From NCBI GenBank assembly GCA_964036155.1, contig OZ038422.1, positions 12,051,201 to 12,115,200 of the forward strand: DNA of 64,000 nucleotides. The letters run 5' to 3'. Within the stretch, counting starts at the first letter, position 1. Every line of letters begins with the position of its first letter. Below the pieces are notes generated by a model, which saw only the letters and a list, made by a program, of their open reading frames with translations, ran no database searches and had not been told where the DNA came from. Below, piece after piece: positions 35,244-48,400 of the stretch. This DNA comes from Diploscapter coronatus (taxonomy: Eukaryota > Nematoda > Chromadorea > Rhabditida > Rhabditidae). Made by a program: the position numbers and the translations under genes.

Positions 35244-38200
35244 ATATCCAAATCTGAAGGTAAATAAATTTAGGCAAAAATATTTAAATTCCAAATTTTA
35301 AAAACAAATTATTCGCTTCTCGTTTTTTCTTTTGTTAAACAACCAAAATCATAGGTGATATCATTAAGAATTAAATTTAAGAAAATATGAAGCTTCGGAA
35401 AACTTAAAAATATCCATAAAGTTTAACAATAACATAAAAGAAGAGAAAAAGCGAAATTTCGAAAATTCAAAACTTTGAAAAATCCGACAACATCCCACAT
35501 ATGGTGGCTCTCAAAATGAGCTGCGATGTCAGTTAGGATTGAATGAAGTTCGGCCTGGCTGCTCGAGAAAAATGAAGAAGCTTAGTAAAAAGTGAGGGTG
35601 AGAAAAATTCTAAAAGGCGAAATCTCTGCACAAATATACGTGTTCTCTGTCCAGAAGAGGAAAATCAGAAAAAATCATGTAATAAGTCCCGTTTCATACT
35701 AGAAAAGTTGTAGAAATGAACATATGATGAAATATATGCTCTTAAACCAGCTGGAATACGTTTCTGAAGTTGAACAGAAATGTTGCAGATGGTTTTCTAT
35801 GAGTGAACAGTGAAAAATCCGCATTTTTATCCCTTAGGGAAGCAAGAGAAATTCGTAGAAAGATTACTAGGCAAAGTGAAATTTTTGCATCAGAGAGCCC
35901 AAAGCGAATAAATCTGAATATAGAGCAATGAAACTAGATTTAGTGTGGGTAGAGAAATAGTACGAAAAAGAAAAATATAATCATATGCCTGGGTAAGAAC
36001 AGGAAGTCTTTTATATCATTGAAAATAAATCTTTGAATGGCTAGTCTTTACGAGTTCAAATAAGCCATAGAGTTTTCTTGTAGGAGATAATAAATGTTAA
36101 ATTTATGCAAGAAATGAAAAATTTAAGAAAGAGGACCCCCAAAGTCAATACTTTCGAATGGGCCTTGGCTTTGTTGAAATGAGAAGATATTAGGTAATGA
36201 GAAATTTCAAAAAGAAAGTTAATGATTCAAAGAAAAAAGCTAGTAAAATGATGATCTATGATTAAGCATAGGGCAAAAACCATTTTATATACGACATTAA
36301 ATATACGAAAATGACATGTGCTAGACCAAAAGTTGCTAGAGAATTTGCGTCCACCCAAAATGAATATTTTCATCTTTTCCATTCTCTCCTAATCTCATAC
36401 TATTTACTTTCAACGAGTCAAGCCATATCTCATTTTTCCTTTTGACAACCCATTAGCAAGTCATTTTCAAGCGATCGTGAATTTTCAAAAAAAAAAAACG
36501 CGGAATTTACCAAAGTACATTTACTTTGTTAAAATAATATTGCATTTTAGTAAAATTTACAGTTTCAGCTGTCAAATAAAAAATACTTTTTCCTAATTTA
36601 AACTATTAAAGCAAATACGCTTTAAAATAAGAGTGTATGCTAACAAAATTCACCATGTTTTAAATGGCGAACTTAAAATATCCTATTGCAATTTAAAATG
36701 TGAAGATAATAAAACGAATATAAACGTCTGAATTTATGAGCGCGACTGGCCCAATTTTCATTTAGTCCCCGAAACGAGCCTCAAGCGTTTATATCGACTT
36801 AAATCTCCATTTCAATGAAGGAACATAGGCTACAAAAACTGGTAGGCATAATTTTAATCCTTCCCAAAAATGTCTGCTGTCATCGTTGCATAAAAACCAT
36901 AGAAACTGATTATTTTTCACAAATGATGCAGAAAAGGATTTTTTTAAGTGAAAAAATTTCGATTTCGAAAATGTTTTGAAAGTTGAGTTTAAAAGTCTCC
37001 GAAATGCGTAACGCCACACATAAAGGCACTATAGGCATGATGTTACAGTTAGAAAAGTAGGAAGGGAAACTTTTAAAAATGCTATGTTATGTCTACGACG
37101 AGAAAATCTAAAATACGAGTATTGCCAAGTTTCGAATAATATATTGAAGTTCAAAGCATAAGTTTGCGGTACAAAGTATCTGTTTGAAGAGTAATATACT
37201 CTTTGAAACGAAATATTTAAATTTCAAAGAACGCAGTTTGAAAATCCTGACATACAAATATCACATTTTTCATAGAAAATTCGACGAAAAGCAGCTTTGC
37301 TTTTGGATGATGAACTTTTTTTCGAGAGAAAGACGTAAAAATCGTCTTTGCGCTTTAATTTACAAGATTAAAGAATTCTAGAAGAAAAATTGAAGTCGAA
37401 ACAAAGAAAATACGTGAAAGACAGGATGCACATTCTTCAATTAAATAATGGAAAGCGACGCAGTGTATGCATCAAAATATTTATTTGTCCTCAAAGTATA
37501 CGTGATATGAATGCTGATGATAGAGTAATTTCCAGATATACCAGCAGGCTTTGAAAGTCTATCTTTCAATACGTGTGAGGGAGGTATTTATTTTCGAGGA
37601 TATAAATTTATCAAGGTAATTACATCATGGCTAAGATGTGAAAAAGTGCAACATCTGGTGTACTGCGTTAGAAAAACGGGGGCCGAGAACTTTGAGATTG
37701 TAAATGATAAATATGATAAGAAGGATAAAGAAATGAAGACCAACTAAAATCAATTGCTGAGTTCTGCAATACTTATAGAAGCCACGAAGACTTGAACTTT
37801 GCTCAGAATATTCAACATTCACACCCACCTTACAACCACTTAGTCACGAACTAATTGAAATTGGCATAGAAAAAAATCGTGAACCCTACGGAATCTGATT
37901 AGCGTCTTTAATTCGAAGTCTGCTTATTTCCAGGGCAGGAGGTCCTTTCGCTTTGATGAAAAAATACTGAGAAAGAGGGGAATCAAGTAGTGAATGAGAA
38001 TGAGCAATGAAATCTTGCAGGATATAAACACCAAATCGACAAGGCCTGGATTAACTTGTCCATATTTTCGCATGCTCTTTAGTCTAATGTCAAAAAATTC
38101 AATTCTTTCAAATGTGCGTCTAGATTTATACCCAAACATTCAAGACGAGTCTCCCACCAGAAGAAGAACTCTGCAGATTTTTCAAAAAATCCTAATTTTC

Positions 38201-39938
38201 AAACTACAGTTAAGAAATTTAAAATAGAATATATGATGAATAATTATTCAAAGGCAAGTTGATATTCCCAGGCGAAAAGAGTCCCTTCTATTATTGAAGT
38301 TAGAATAAGTTTTCTATACAGGGTGCGTGCTAAAAATCAATGAAAGCTTTCAAACTTCAATATTTTAGATTGGATAGATTACTCCAAATGGCTTAATAAT
38401 AAGGTATCATTTTAGAGCTTGACATAAGCAGATTATCATCACCTTTTATATTATTTCTACGATAATCTTATCACTGATATGAGGCTGACATATAACTGGT
38501 ATTCAACAAGAGATGAACATCGTTGAATTCTGAATCCAGACGACACCATCATAATTCGAATATATCATAGTTATGATTGGAAAACGCTCCTCTACATCTA
38601 CGATAAAGTGAACATAAAATTTATCAATTACTTCACTTTTCTGGCCCATTTGGTGCATTTTACAATATGAGAATTCGTCTTTGCAAGGCCTTGCGACGGT
38701 GTACTTTGGAAATGGGCTGCCGTAATCCTGAGAAAGTTTATCCAAATTTTGTCAAACTCGTCACAAGAATTAATCCTGATATGGAGATTCCAACAAGTCA
38801 ACATTTGGGTGATCTGGGATTTAAAAAGTGAAAATTTTGAGGTTGGAAGGTTACCATTTATATTTAGTACACGATTTGTAGGAGACTTTTCAAACATATT
38901 CAGACCCAGGAGGGGCGATTGTCACGAAGCCTTTGCGGTGCGCAAAATTTTAAAGGATCTGCGGTACGGTGTGGTATAAAAATATTGCAACTTTCAAAAT
39001 TCCGTAATAGCTTTACTTATTCATACAAAATGGAATATTGATCGTCATGCATAATACATTTTATTCCCAAAGGGAATTTTTGCTTTAAAAATTCATTTTA
39101 CTAATTTTGCGGTGCGCTATTTTACTGCATTGTCAACACCCCTGATCGCATTTCCTGAAAATTTGGATTTTGTCTCTCAGCGGCCTAGGTTTCACTTTTG
39201 AATAAGCTGCTCAAAAGCCTCGAGGTGGGGTATAAATAAATCATCGTCTGAAGCGTCAATGACCTCTTTCTGAAGTCCTCCTGAAGTAGGATTTTCAACT
39301 CATTTTGGCAAAATCGTCAAAACAAAACAAAAACAAAGTTTATATTTATCCGACAATCTTGAAATGAAAAATTCTTGAACATTATAAAATATTGGATCAT
39401 AAAAATCATTACGTTTTAATTATCAGTCCTAATTTTAGGGTTTATCAATTCTTAAACCGAACAAAATCTCGCTAAATCTCACGCCCGACTTGTCAAGTAC
39501 ATGCTTTAATCGCTAATTTCGAGTCCCATATGTCGTTTTTCTCTTTGTTCTTTAGATGTCTATCTTCACCGAGATGCTGCTCCGTATGTTCAGCCGGTTT
39601 CGCGAATTTCCTTTCCTATGCTTTATCATATAATTCCAATTCTTTAGGGTGATTATTATGTTGCATCTCGGACTCTTTGGGCATGCAATATCCGGCGTTC
39701 ATTATCCCTCTTTTAACTCTTTGTACTCTCTTGAAACTGTGTGCTCTCTCGCATTTCTCCTTCTTTAGCTCTCTTATTTTTCCATGCTCTCCAATATGCA
39801 AATCTGGGAGCACTTATGAGCATAGCCTTCTATTGTTTCACTCATTCCCACTCTGCATCTTTTCCCCATACTCTTTCTTTCTTTCGCTCTTTTCCTTTCT
39901 TTCTCTTTCTTTAAAGGACCTCTTCCTTTTGAAATCCT
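35244..39938. other. gene-poor intergenic stretch
   Basis: About 4.7 kb with no supported gene. Several frames of 60-90 codons exist on both strands, but none has splice sites, similarity or codon bias; one (37631-37828 -) includes a hydrophobic run. At about 38932 and 39108 the string TTTGCGGTGCGC appears twice in direct orientation. From about 39670 to 39930 the plus strand is strongly C- and T-rich, just ahead of the next gene. Confidence 0.4.
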
Positions 39939-40049
39939 GTGCTCCTCCACTTTCTAAAGACGCTTCTAAAAATGCTTCCAGATTTAAGATTACTGCAGAA
40001 TCGTGAAAATCCGGGTCTCACCACGATATTCAAATTCTACGTCATTTCT

Positions 40050-42747
40050 ATGATTACGATATCAAAAGTCCGATCGAGTACCGTATTACCATGCATGCGA
40101 ATCTGGGAAAACAATCGATCCATTCAGGTAGAATTATTGATACAATACGAAAGTTTTCAAGGTTTGCAAATTCTTAGGCATACTTATAGTTAAAAATGAG
40201 ATTATATTAAAATAGAGAACGATTAGACACCGTCATCTTATCTAAAGAATTTTTCAAACTGTCATAAGTTACAACTATTTTAAATCGAATTTTAGGATTG
40301 CTCGTCCCTTTCATTGAATCGCTTGCCAGCTTTATATCCGAACACAGTATCCCTCATCCTTAACAACAACAATTTCGCAAATATCACGGATTTTCCTGCC
40401 CAATACTCCCACCTCCGTGAACTTTCTATATCGAATGTCAATCTGGGCGTCATAACCAAAGAGGTCTCACACTTATAAAATATTCCAGTCGGAACTTCAT
40501 CCTATGCTTTATCATATGGTAATTTCAGGCGTTAACAAAGTTAATATTGGTAACGCATCTGGACCTATCCAACAACCAACTGTATTCCATTTTTCTTCCA
40601 CCTCATAGAAATTTGAAATCTCTAATTCTAGCTTATAATCATCTGAGGTAAATTACTATAATTTTAAAAAATGAAAAATTCGAATTTTCAGCATCCTACC
40701 CGACTTTTCTATGCTATCATCGTTAACTATTCTGGATCTATCCTATAATAATTTGTTAACTGTGCCCCCAAGGCTTTTACCCCCGAATATTCAGTCTTTA
40801 TCGATATCGAATAATCAGATAAAGCACCTAACTGCCTGGCCTTTCATACCTAGATTGCAGGTCATTATTTGTAACGTCATTTAAAAAATGGAGGGCGTAT
40901 TTAGAAAAATAAAAGGCGTCATAAAAAGGCAACTAATAAAAGTAGCAGCACAAAAATTGATAAAAAAAATATCATTATATGAATGTTCTTAGCTGAAAAG
41001 TTTGATTTCTATCATTTCACTACCAAGCCCCTTCCCTATACTCTATAGACAGACTATTATTTTCTAAATTGGCTCAAAATATGCATATTCGTTGAATTTT
41101 GTGCTATTACTTTTACTAATTTCCTCATGAAATCAACACTTAAATGAGGTAGTCCAAAAATAAAAACGTCATAATTTCAGCAACTAAACATCTCCTCAAA
41201 TCCATTCGAATGCAAATGCGCTCTATTCCAATTCATTCAGTGGGCGGAGTCTAATTCACTAGTCGATTCGACACAAATGCCATGCACAAATTCGTCGATT
41301 TTCCGAAGATCACCTGAACATGGGAAGGTACGAAAAAAATAGGCATTAGGTCCCAAAAATGGTATACAATGATGCTAAAATATGGGGTTTCAGACGGTTT
41401 GTGGTCCCACCATAACTACTACCACCCCTACCACAAACATCGTCTCTCTATCCCAATCCCTAAGACTATGCTGCTTGGTGTCAGCGTCACCAACTCCCAT
41501 GCTAAATTGGCACCTGAATGGAAACAATATATCGAGGGTATGGTTTGTTTCAACTTGAATGACGCACCTGACCATATAAGATATTTCAGGGAATTTCAAG
41601 ACAAAGCCCAGATATAGGCACGATTGAATATTGCCTGACTTTGAGTAGACTAATAATTAACGATCTAGGAAAATATAGTTGCGTGGCAAGTTTAGCTGGT
41701 AATAAAATTCAAATTATTGATCCCTTCCGAAATAATGATTCTAGGAATAGTAGTAGCGAAAGAATTTCTAGTGGAACGGGATAAAATCCCTTTGGTTTTG
41801 GATTCGACTGAAAATATCGTGTTCTATGCTCAATTCTCCATCACAATCTTTCTCGTGGTAAAATATTATATGGATTTTTTGTTTTTAAATCCTTACTTTT
41901 TAGGTTTGCTGCTTTGCTTCATGTTGTTTGATGCGAAGTCGGCGGAAGAGTCAGAAAAAGGTTGCTCTTAATCAGATAAAATGATATTTTTCTTAGTAAA
42001 GAGTTGATCTTCGTGGAAAAATATACTATTCAATTGAAAAAAACCGATCTTCACTAAAATTTCTCTATACTTACCAAAGATTCAGCGTAATAAGCGTCGT
42101 GCTACAATAACTTCATTTACCCCTCGTCTTTCGAAGCAATTCACGCAGTTTCCTCAGGTATGACGTTATTTTAATGAAGTCATAAATTAATAAAGGGCGT
42201 CATCTATATTTTCAAATGGCGTCATTTTTTATTTCAGATCGATGATAATTTGGAAATCTGTTGTCCACACGTTCCTCCCTGCGATGAATACTGTGAAATG
42301 GCATTTTTCGCTCGTCCAACGTCCAAGTGTTCTGGTCATCTGAGACCGACGTCATCTAGTCGTCTTTCCCTGCACGCCTTAAGCCCCGCTCCCTCGGTTA
42401 CAATCAGGACAAGAGCGAACAGTTGTATACCATCATCGCAAAGAACTCAGGTATCTCAAATTTTCCTTCCTAAAATCTTTTCTAATATCACAGTACACCG
42501 ATCTCGACGTCCCGGCTCCTGAACCCCAACGACATCGAAATAGTTGTGTGGTTTTCGATGTGCCGCCTTCTGAAGCCTCGCAACGTCAACGAACTAATAG
42601 CGTGAATCTAGTAACGTCAATCGTGAAGAGATATTCAACAATAGAGCTGGAGAATCCGGGTATACGGTAACTATGCTAATTTCCTTCCGAAGATCAGATT
42701 TTAGACGATTTTCTGGAGAAACCGCCATCGCCTATTGTTTACTGTAG
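40050..42747 (+). CDS. LRR-Ig single-pass transmembrane receptor (iglr-like)
   Basis: Thirteen exons: 40050-40127 (start uncertain; the frame is open back to 39939), 40296-40463, 40529-40647, 40692-40860, 41181-41327, 41394-41537, 41590-41698, 41745-41857, 41904-41960, 42086-42157, 42238-42450, 42494-42666, 42705-42747. An LRR N-cap (LPCMRIWENNRSIQDCSSL) leads into about five leucine-rich repeats (VTHLDLSNNQL, LTILDLSYNNLLTVPP, IQSLSISNNQI) and an LRR C-cap (NPFECKCALFQFIQWAES...MPC). One Ig domain follows (LCCLVSASPTPMLNWHLNG to DLGKYSCVAS), then a membrane segment (FYAQFSITIFLVVCCFASCC), a basic stop-transfer RSRRKSQKK and about 170 cytosolic residues with Ser/Thr- and Cys-rich stretches. 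Worm proteins of this design (iglr family) act at the plasma membrane. The signal peptide is not convincing, so the true first exon may lie upstream. Confidence 0.84.
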
Positions 42748-42828
42748 ATGTCATGACAATGTAGTGATAGGCATGCTGGCTCAACAGACAGATTTATGAC
42801 ACCCAATGTATAAAGTTCATTTTAAAGG

Positions 42829-44872
42829 ACATATAAGAAGTTATTTATAAAAATCGAGTATGGGGTGGTACCCAAGAAGTTGACCCTTAAATTTCGGGCT
42901 GATATTTTGTCCCCGAGGGTTTTCGACTACGCTGATTACGAATTTGACGGTTAAAACTCGATCCGACCACTTGTTCTGCCTGTTCCGGAAGGTCCGCATC
43001 CGGTAGTTTCGAAAAATTCTATTTTCGTTATTCTGTATGGGAAAAATTAAACTTTAGTATCAAAATGATCGAAGAGACTAGCTGAACACGATTCTGAAAA
43101 GATCTCGTCGAAATGACACCGAATAAGGAAGTTACGATGAACATAGTGAAACATAAGGAAAATAGCATATCGATTTTTCGCTTCTTTTAATTTTTAACTT
43201 TTTAAAAGCCCCAGGTTCCGTGAGTTATTTACATTGAGAAGTAGCCTGGGTCTTCTAGTTTCTGGAACACTTGACCGTTTTCCTATAGACTGCCCGCTAG
43301 CAAAGAAATATCACTTCTTCGAAGAGTTATCATGACTCATTTTTGCCTAGCTTGATTTTAAAAATTCATAACTTCCAAGATTCTAAACTAAATCTTATAA
43401 TTCTTTTTTTATTTGATTACTATGGATATTCAGTTTATCAGACATCAAAAGAGAATTTTTTTGAATATCGATTTTTTGCAGAAATACGCATTTTTCGCGT
43501 CTTGATTGTGGACTTTTCGATCCGTACTGCGTTTACGCGTAAACGACGTTGGAAAAATTCGTCCTTCCAGTATGTTGCGTAGATGGACATGGTAAACAAA
43601 TTTATTCCAGAACCGATCTTGGATTCACATTGGTATGAGCTCCAGAATTCTTTGAAGTGCAATAACCAATTATTGCAAAGTGCCTTTAGGGCAGTAAATT
43701 TCAAAAATTCATATCTCTCTGTGTATGCACATTCTAGAATAAGTTCTGGAACAAAGTTGATCAACTTGAAGAGCTCTACAAGATTTCATGGAAAACTCCG
43801 GCGTTAACTTGCATTATCCTTGTAAACACAGTACGGGTATATAGGGTAACTTAGGGTAATTTTTCCCGCCAAAATTAATTTCTAAAAATTTTATTTATAT
43901 TCTTTTCATATTCTCCTTGACAAGATCTACAAAACAAAGAAATAATCATGAAATTTGGCCTGATACGTAGGGAGATATGAATTTTTGAAATTTACTGCCC
44001 TAAAGGCACTTTGCAATAATTGGTTATTGAACTTCAAAAAATTCTGTAGCTCATAAAAATGTGAATTCGAGGTCGATCCTAAAGCAAAGTTGTTCACCAT
44101 GTCCATCTACGCAAAATACTGGAAGGACAGATTTTTCCAACGTCATTTACGCGTAAACCCAGGACAGGTTGAAAAGTGTGTAGCTATGACGCAAATAGGT
44201 GCGCATTTCCGCAAAAATCGGTATTCAAAAAAATTCTCTTTTGATATCTTATAAACTGGATATCTATAGTAATCAAATAAAAAAATAATCATTCAATTTG
44301 GATGGAAACTATGGAAGTTATGAATTTTTTAAAATCAAACTAGGCAAAAGTGAGCCATGACAACTCTTCGAAGAAGTGGCATTTCTTCGCTAGCGGGCAG
44401 TCTATAGGAAAACGGTCAAGTGTTTCAGAAACTAGAAAACCTGGGCTACTTTCCAGTATAAATAACTCACGGAACCTGGCACTTTAAAAAAAAATAAAAA
44501 TAAAAAAACGCGAAAAATCAATATGACATTTTCCATATGTTTCACTACTTTCATCATAACTTCTTTACTCGGTATCATTTCGACGAGATCACTTCAGAAT
44601 CGTGCTCAGTTGGCCTCTGCGAGCATTTTGATACCAAATTTTAATTTTTCTCGTGCCGAATAACGAAAATGGGATTTTTCGAAATTACCATATGCGGACC
44701 TTCCGGAACATACGGAACAAGTGATCGGATCGGATTTTAACCGTCAGATTCGTAATCAGCGTGGTTGAAAACCCCCAGGGATGAAAAATCAGCTCGAAAT
44801 TTGAGGGTCAACTTCTTAGGTACCACCCCTCTCTACAAAAAACTCGATTTTTATAAATAACTTCTTATATGT
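42829..44872. mobile_element. second foldback element, about 2.0 kb, nested palindrome
   Basis: The left arm begins ACATATAAGAAGTTATTTAT near 42829 and its reverse complement ends near 44872. The arms match for about 700 bp each, with scattered differences and small gaps, for example around GACTGCCCGCTAGC (about 43290) and GCTAGCGGGCAGTC (about 44390). The inner part (about 43530-44160) is itself palindromic and is bounded by strings containing TTTACGCGTAAA. The same core occurs in the centre of the element at 13835-15510, but the outer arms are unrelated. No transposase is present. The frames at 43343-43807 are repeats of each other in opposite strands, not genes. It begins about 80 bp after the stop of the LRR-Ig gene, so it may lie in that gene's 3' UTR. 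Confidence 0.85.
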
Positions 44873-45490
44873 GAAACCTTTCGTCTTGAATATATCAAAC
44901 TCTGCATTGATCTTTCAAATCCATTGTGATGTTGCTCAACATATATCAGGTTTTGTGATTAAATTTCCATCTATTTATTTGACTAGAGCAGTGAAATTTT
45001 CCATGATGAAATAAATTAGACACAGTTGGAAAATCAGAATGACCCCACGAGTTGAAATAACAACAGTGAAATTTAGATAAAAGGTAATTTTTTAAAACCA
45101 ATTCACAACCTAATTTTTCCATTCTTTTGAAATGATCTGCTGTATCACAAATTAAGAACATCTAGTCAATTCTAAGGATCTTTGATATCCATTTTCGGAA
45201 TGAAAGGATAAAGTTTAATTTTTAATTGGAAAGAGGGATGATAATTTTGATAAGGCCTGAATGAATAAATATAGTTATTCTCGTAAAATTGAGATTAGAC
45301 ACCAACGTACCCATTCTTGAAAAAGAGAATTTTTGAGAAGAAAAAGATAAAAGACGAAGTCATTTAAAAATGGAACAAAAATGACGTTCTTTGCGAATTC
45401 AACTTAGAAAACATGAACGACTTTCAGGACAATGAATAGAAAGAAAAGATGATGTCTTTCAAAAATCAATTAAATTAAAACGACGTCTCC
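44873..45490. other. intergenic, downstream of WDR11
   Basis: About 620 bp of AT-rich sequence between the foldback element and the WDR11 stop codon. It should include the WDR11 3' UTR. Nothing else is recognised. Confidence 0.4.
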
Positions 45491-48400
45491 TCAACTCGGC
45501 GACTGTCCTCTGGGTGATGTCGGGGACGACGTCGACGCCCTCAGAATCGCCCGCGCGAGGAACGTGTCTCCCAAAGACGACACTGTCTCGACGATCACAG
45601 GCCAACCGTCCCTGCAGCACTCGGCCAGAAGCATTGAGAACTAACAAATCAAAATCTTGGAAAAGAGATCGAGAATTCGAAGAGAAAAACAAAAAAACGA
45701 AGAGATCCTTACCTTCTCCTCCACTCCCAAATGTGCAATCCACCTCGAGAGAATGTCATTATCGCTCGTCAGACCGGCCTGGAAGGATAAGTTTAAAAAG
45801 AGATTAAAAGATTCTCTTGGAAAAAAGATCTCATTGTTACCTTCGCATAGACGATACTTTTGAGCCATTCCTGTTGAGATTGGAGGTATTTGCAGGCGTG
45901 CCAGCCCGAATCGACCAGGAACATTAATTGAACTCCATCTGAAAATTTTAGCTTCAGAAAAAAACTCAGAAAGGTTTCTAAAAAACTCAACTTACCCTCG
46001 ATTTTATTGGCGGCAATCATATTCGTGGCTATCAATTTGATGATGGACTTTGCGTGCTCAGAATTCTGCTCCGAGACGAGTAAAGCTGCTTTCAAAGCCG
46101 CTTCGGGTTGGTCGCTCATGGTCAAGTGATCCACGACGGCGGTCTGAAAATTGAAAACCTTCGATTTGTTTTCGAAAAATTTGATTCCTTCATGCTTACC
46201 TTCGCCTTTCCTCCTAGGACCACTGCTCGTTCGGTGATTCGTTTCACATTGACGTTTCTATCGGAGCACGCGGCCAGTGTTAGTTGCATTTCGCGTTTCT
46301 AAAAAATGTGCATATTTCGGAGAATTTCAGGGAAAAATCCATCTTTCGAAGAATACAGAATTTTTTCAGACTCACCCTGAAGATCTCCAAGTCCCAATAG
46401 ATCTGTAGAATAGGTGGGAGTTGAAATCCCTGCGTCAACCGACTGCAAACCACAGCCAAAAGCAAGTAGGCCGCTCGATCGCCGACTCTCCGCCTCAAAG
46501 CCATTTCCAAATGCAGCGCCCGGATTGAGGAGCTTTCCGTTTCGTACTGGAATTGTTATTTTTTCATTTGTAAAAATTCGGAAAATACCTTGATCGGTTC
46601 TTTTTGCAACTCTTTTCTCATCTCCTCAAAGTGGGCCGGGTTTAGGTGGTAGGGAAGGTCTGAAAAATAAAAATAATAACAAATAAAATAAACAAAGAAA
46701 TCCTTTTTTTTTTTTATAAATCTCATCAATAGACTAAATTATGACTACACCTATTCGTCTAAATTGATCTCTATCTTCAAACTTGATCTATTGGCGAATG
46801 AGTTATTGAGATTTTCAAATCCTAAAAAAATGTTTACCCGCATCAAGAATGGGAACATTTTTCTGATTGGAGGATATGAAGTGGAAGAGGTTGTCATTCG
46901 TGATGATCAGTGGGTTAGTGCCGCACAAATCCACGTCCAGGGCGACGCACGAAGGGTCGATGGAGACGTGCTGCACTTGCACCAATTGATCGGCGTCCCA
47001 TAGAAAGAGATCTCTGGAAAATGTGAAAATGTGATTGATCTCTTTTCAGAAAAATTTAGTATTGTCGATGAACGATCACTTAGAATAAAGTAGAAAGAGC
47101 GCGTTTCTTTCTCTTCCTCTTTTGAGCCTCACAATGCGCACACAGACGGTAATTGTTCACTGGCGATTTTTCTCATTTTCTTCGTTCCTTCATCGAAATT
47201 AACGAAATTTTCGTTATGAGCACTTTCCAAATATTAGCATCTATCAATATTGTTAAAAATTGATCAATTATCGCTAATTAGCATTAGGTTTGCAAAAAAT
47301 AAAACAACAAAAAAACGATATAAAAGTCGCGTAAAATAGAGGGAAGTACGTGGCTGACAAAAGGAGAGAAAGAAGCGCATTCCTTTTACTTTATTCCAAA
47401 TTATCGTCCATCGACAATATTTATCATAATGAAAAAGCCGATCTTCACTATTTTGGACTTCTTCAGAATAATTCAGGCCTCCTTACCTTGGATGAAGTAC
47501 AGCTAGCGTATGGTCGCCTTTCAGTCTCGAGAAAGACATTCTGGTCACCGGCAATCGAGACGACCTGACTTGTCTCGACGAGCGATGCGATAGGTCCCAG
47601 ATCTGAAAATTGAGTACTTATTTTTTTAATTCTAGTGGTTGTCATTCAAAAATCCTTATGGCGCAAGTCTTCTATAAAAATTGATGCCCCTTAAAAATCT
47701 GAAAGGTAGTATATAAATAAATCCTGGTGATATCGTTTTAAGAAATCTCATAACGCCCTCTAAGAACTCCTATGACGTCCCCGCCTTACCGCCAGTCTGC
47801 CATCGACGTCCCCCATGGCGAGAATGTCGTCCTTCCAAGCCATCACTCGCATCATCCACCCCGAGCCGCTCTTCCACTGCGTGTTCACCTCCTTCCCGTC
47901 CTTGACATGCAGACCTTTCACTACGACATGGTACAGACGAGCTTCTGAAAATGGAGATCACTGTAGATTGTTCACCTTTTCATTCACTTTGACTTAATTT
48001 ATAATATTTTTAAGAGAATATTTCAATGATTGTTTTCGTGTTTTTTTAAATTAAATCACAATATACCGGAATCCAGGATGACCAAATTCTCCCTGTAGAC
48101 GCTGTGTCCCTGAGACTCCGTGGTTTTGACACCATGATGCTTGCTGGACCAGGCCTAAAAACACCGTAATCCTTAATTTTCTGCAAATTAGCATGCCATA
48201 TCAATGATGAGCGGGCATGAGGTTGACATTCGCCTGAGCATTCTGAGCTGTTCGATCGACCAGATCTCCAGGGGCTCCTTCTCGAAGGCGATTGCCATGT
48301 AGCAGCTGAAAAGAAATCCGACCCTAGAAAAGAGATCTTTCACTCACTGATAAAATGAGACCCGTATGAGCGTGAGCGCAGTTTCATCCTGTTCCGGCCG

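Noticed and set aside
38300..39170. Possible DNA transposon with ACAGGGTG and CACCCCTG ends.
   Set aside because: Only about eight bases of the ends match in inverted orientation, and there is no transposase or clear target duplication.
43343..43807. Overlapping frames as coding genes downstream of the LRR-Ig receptor.
   Set aside because: They lie in the inner palindrome of the second foldback and mirror each other across strands.
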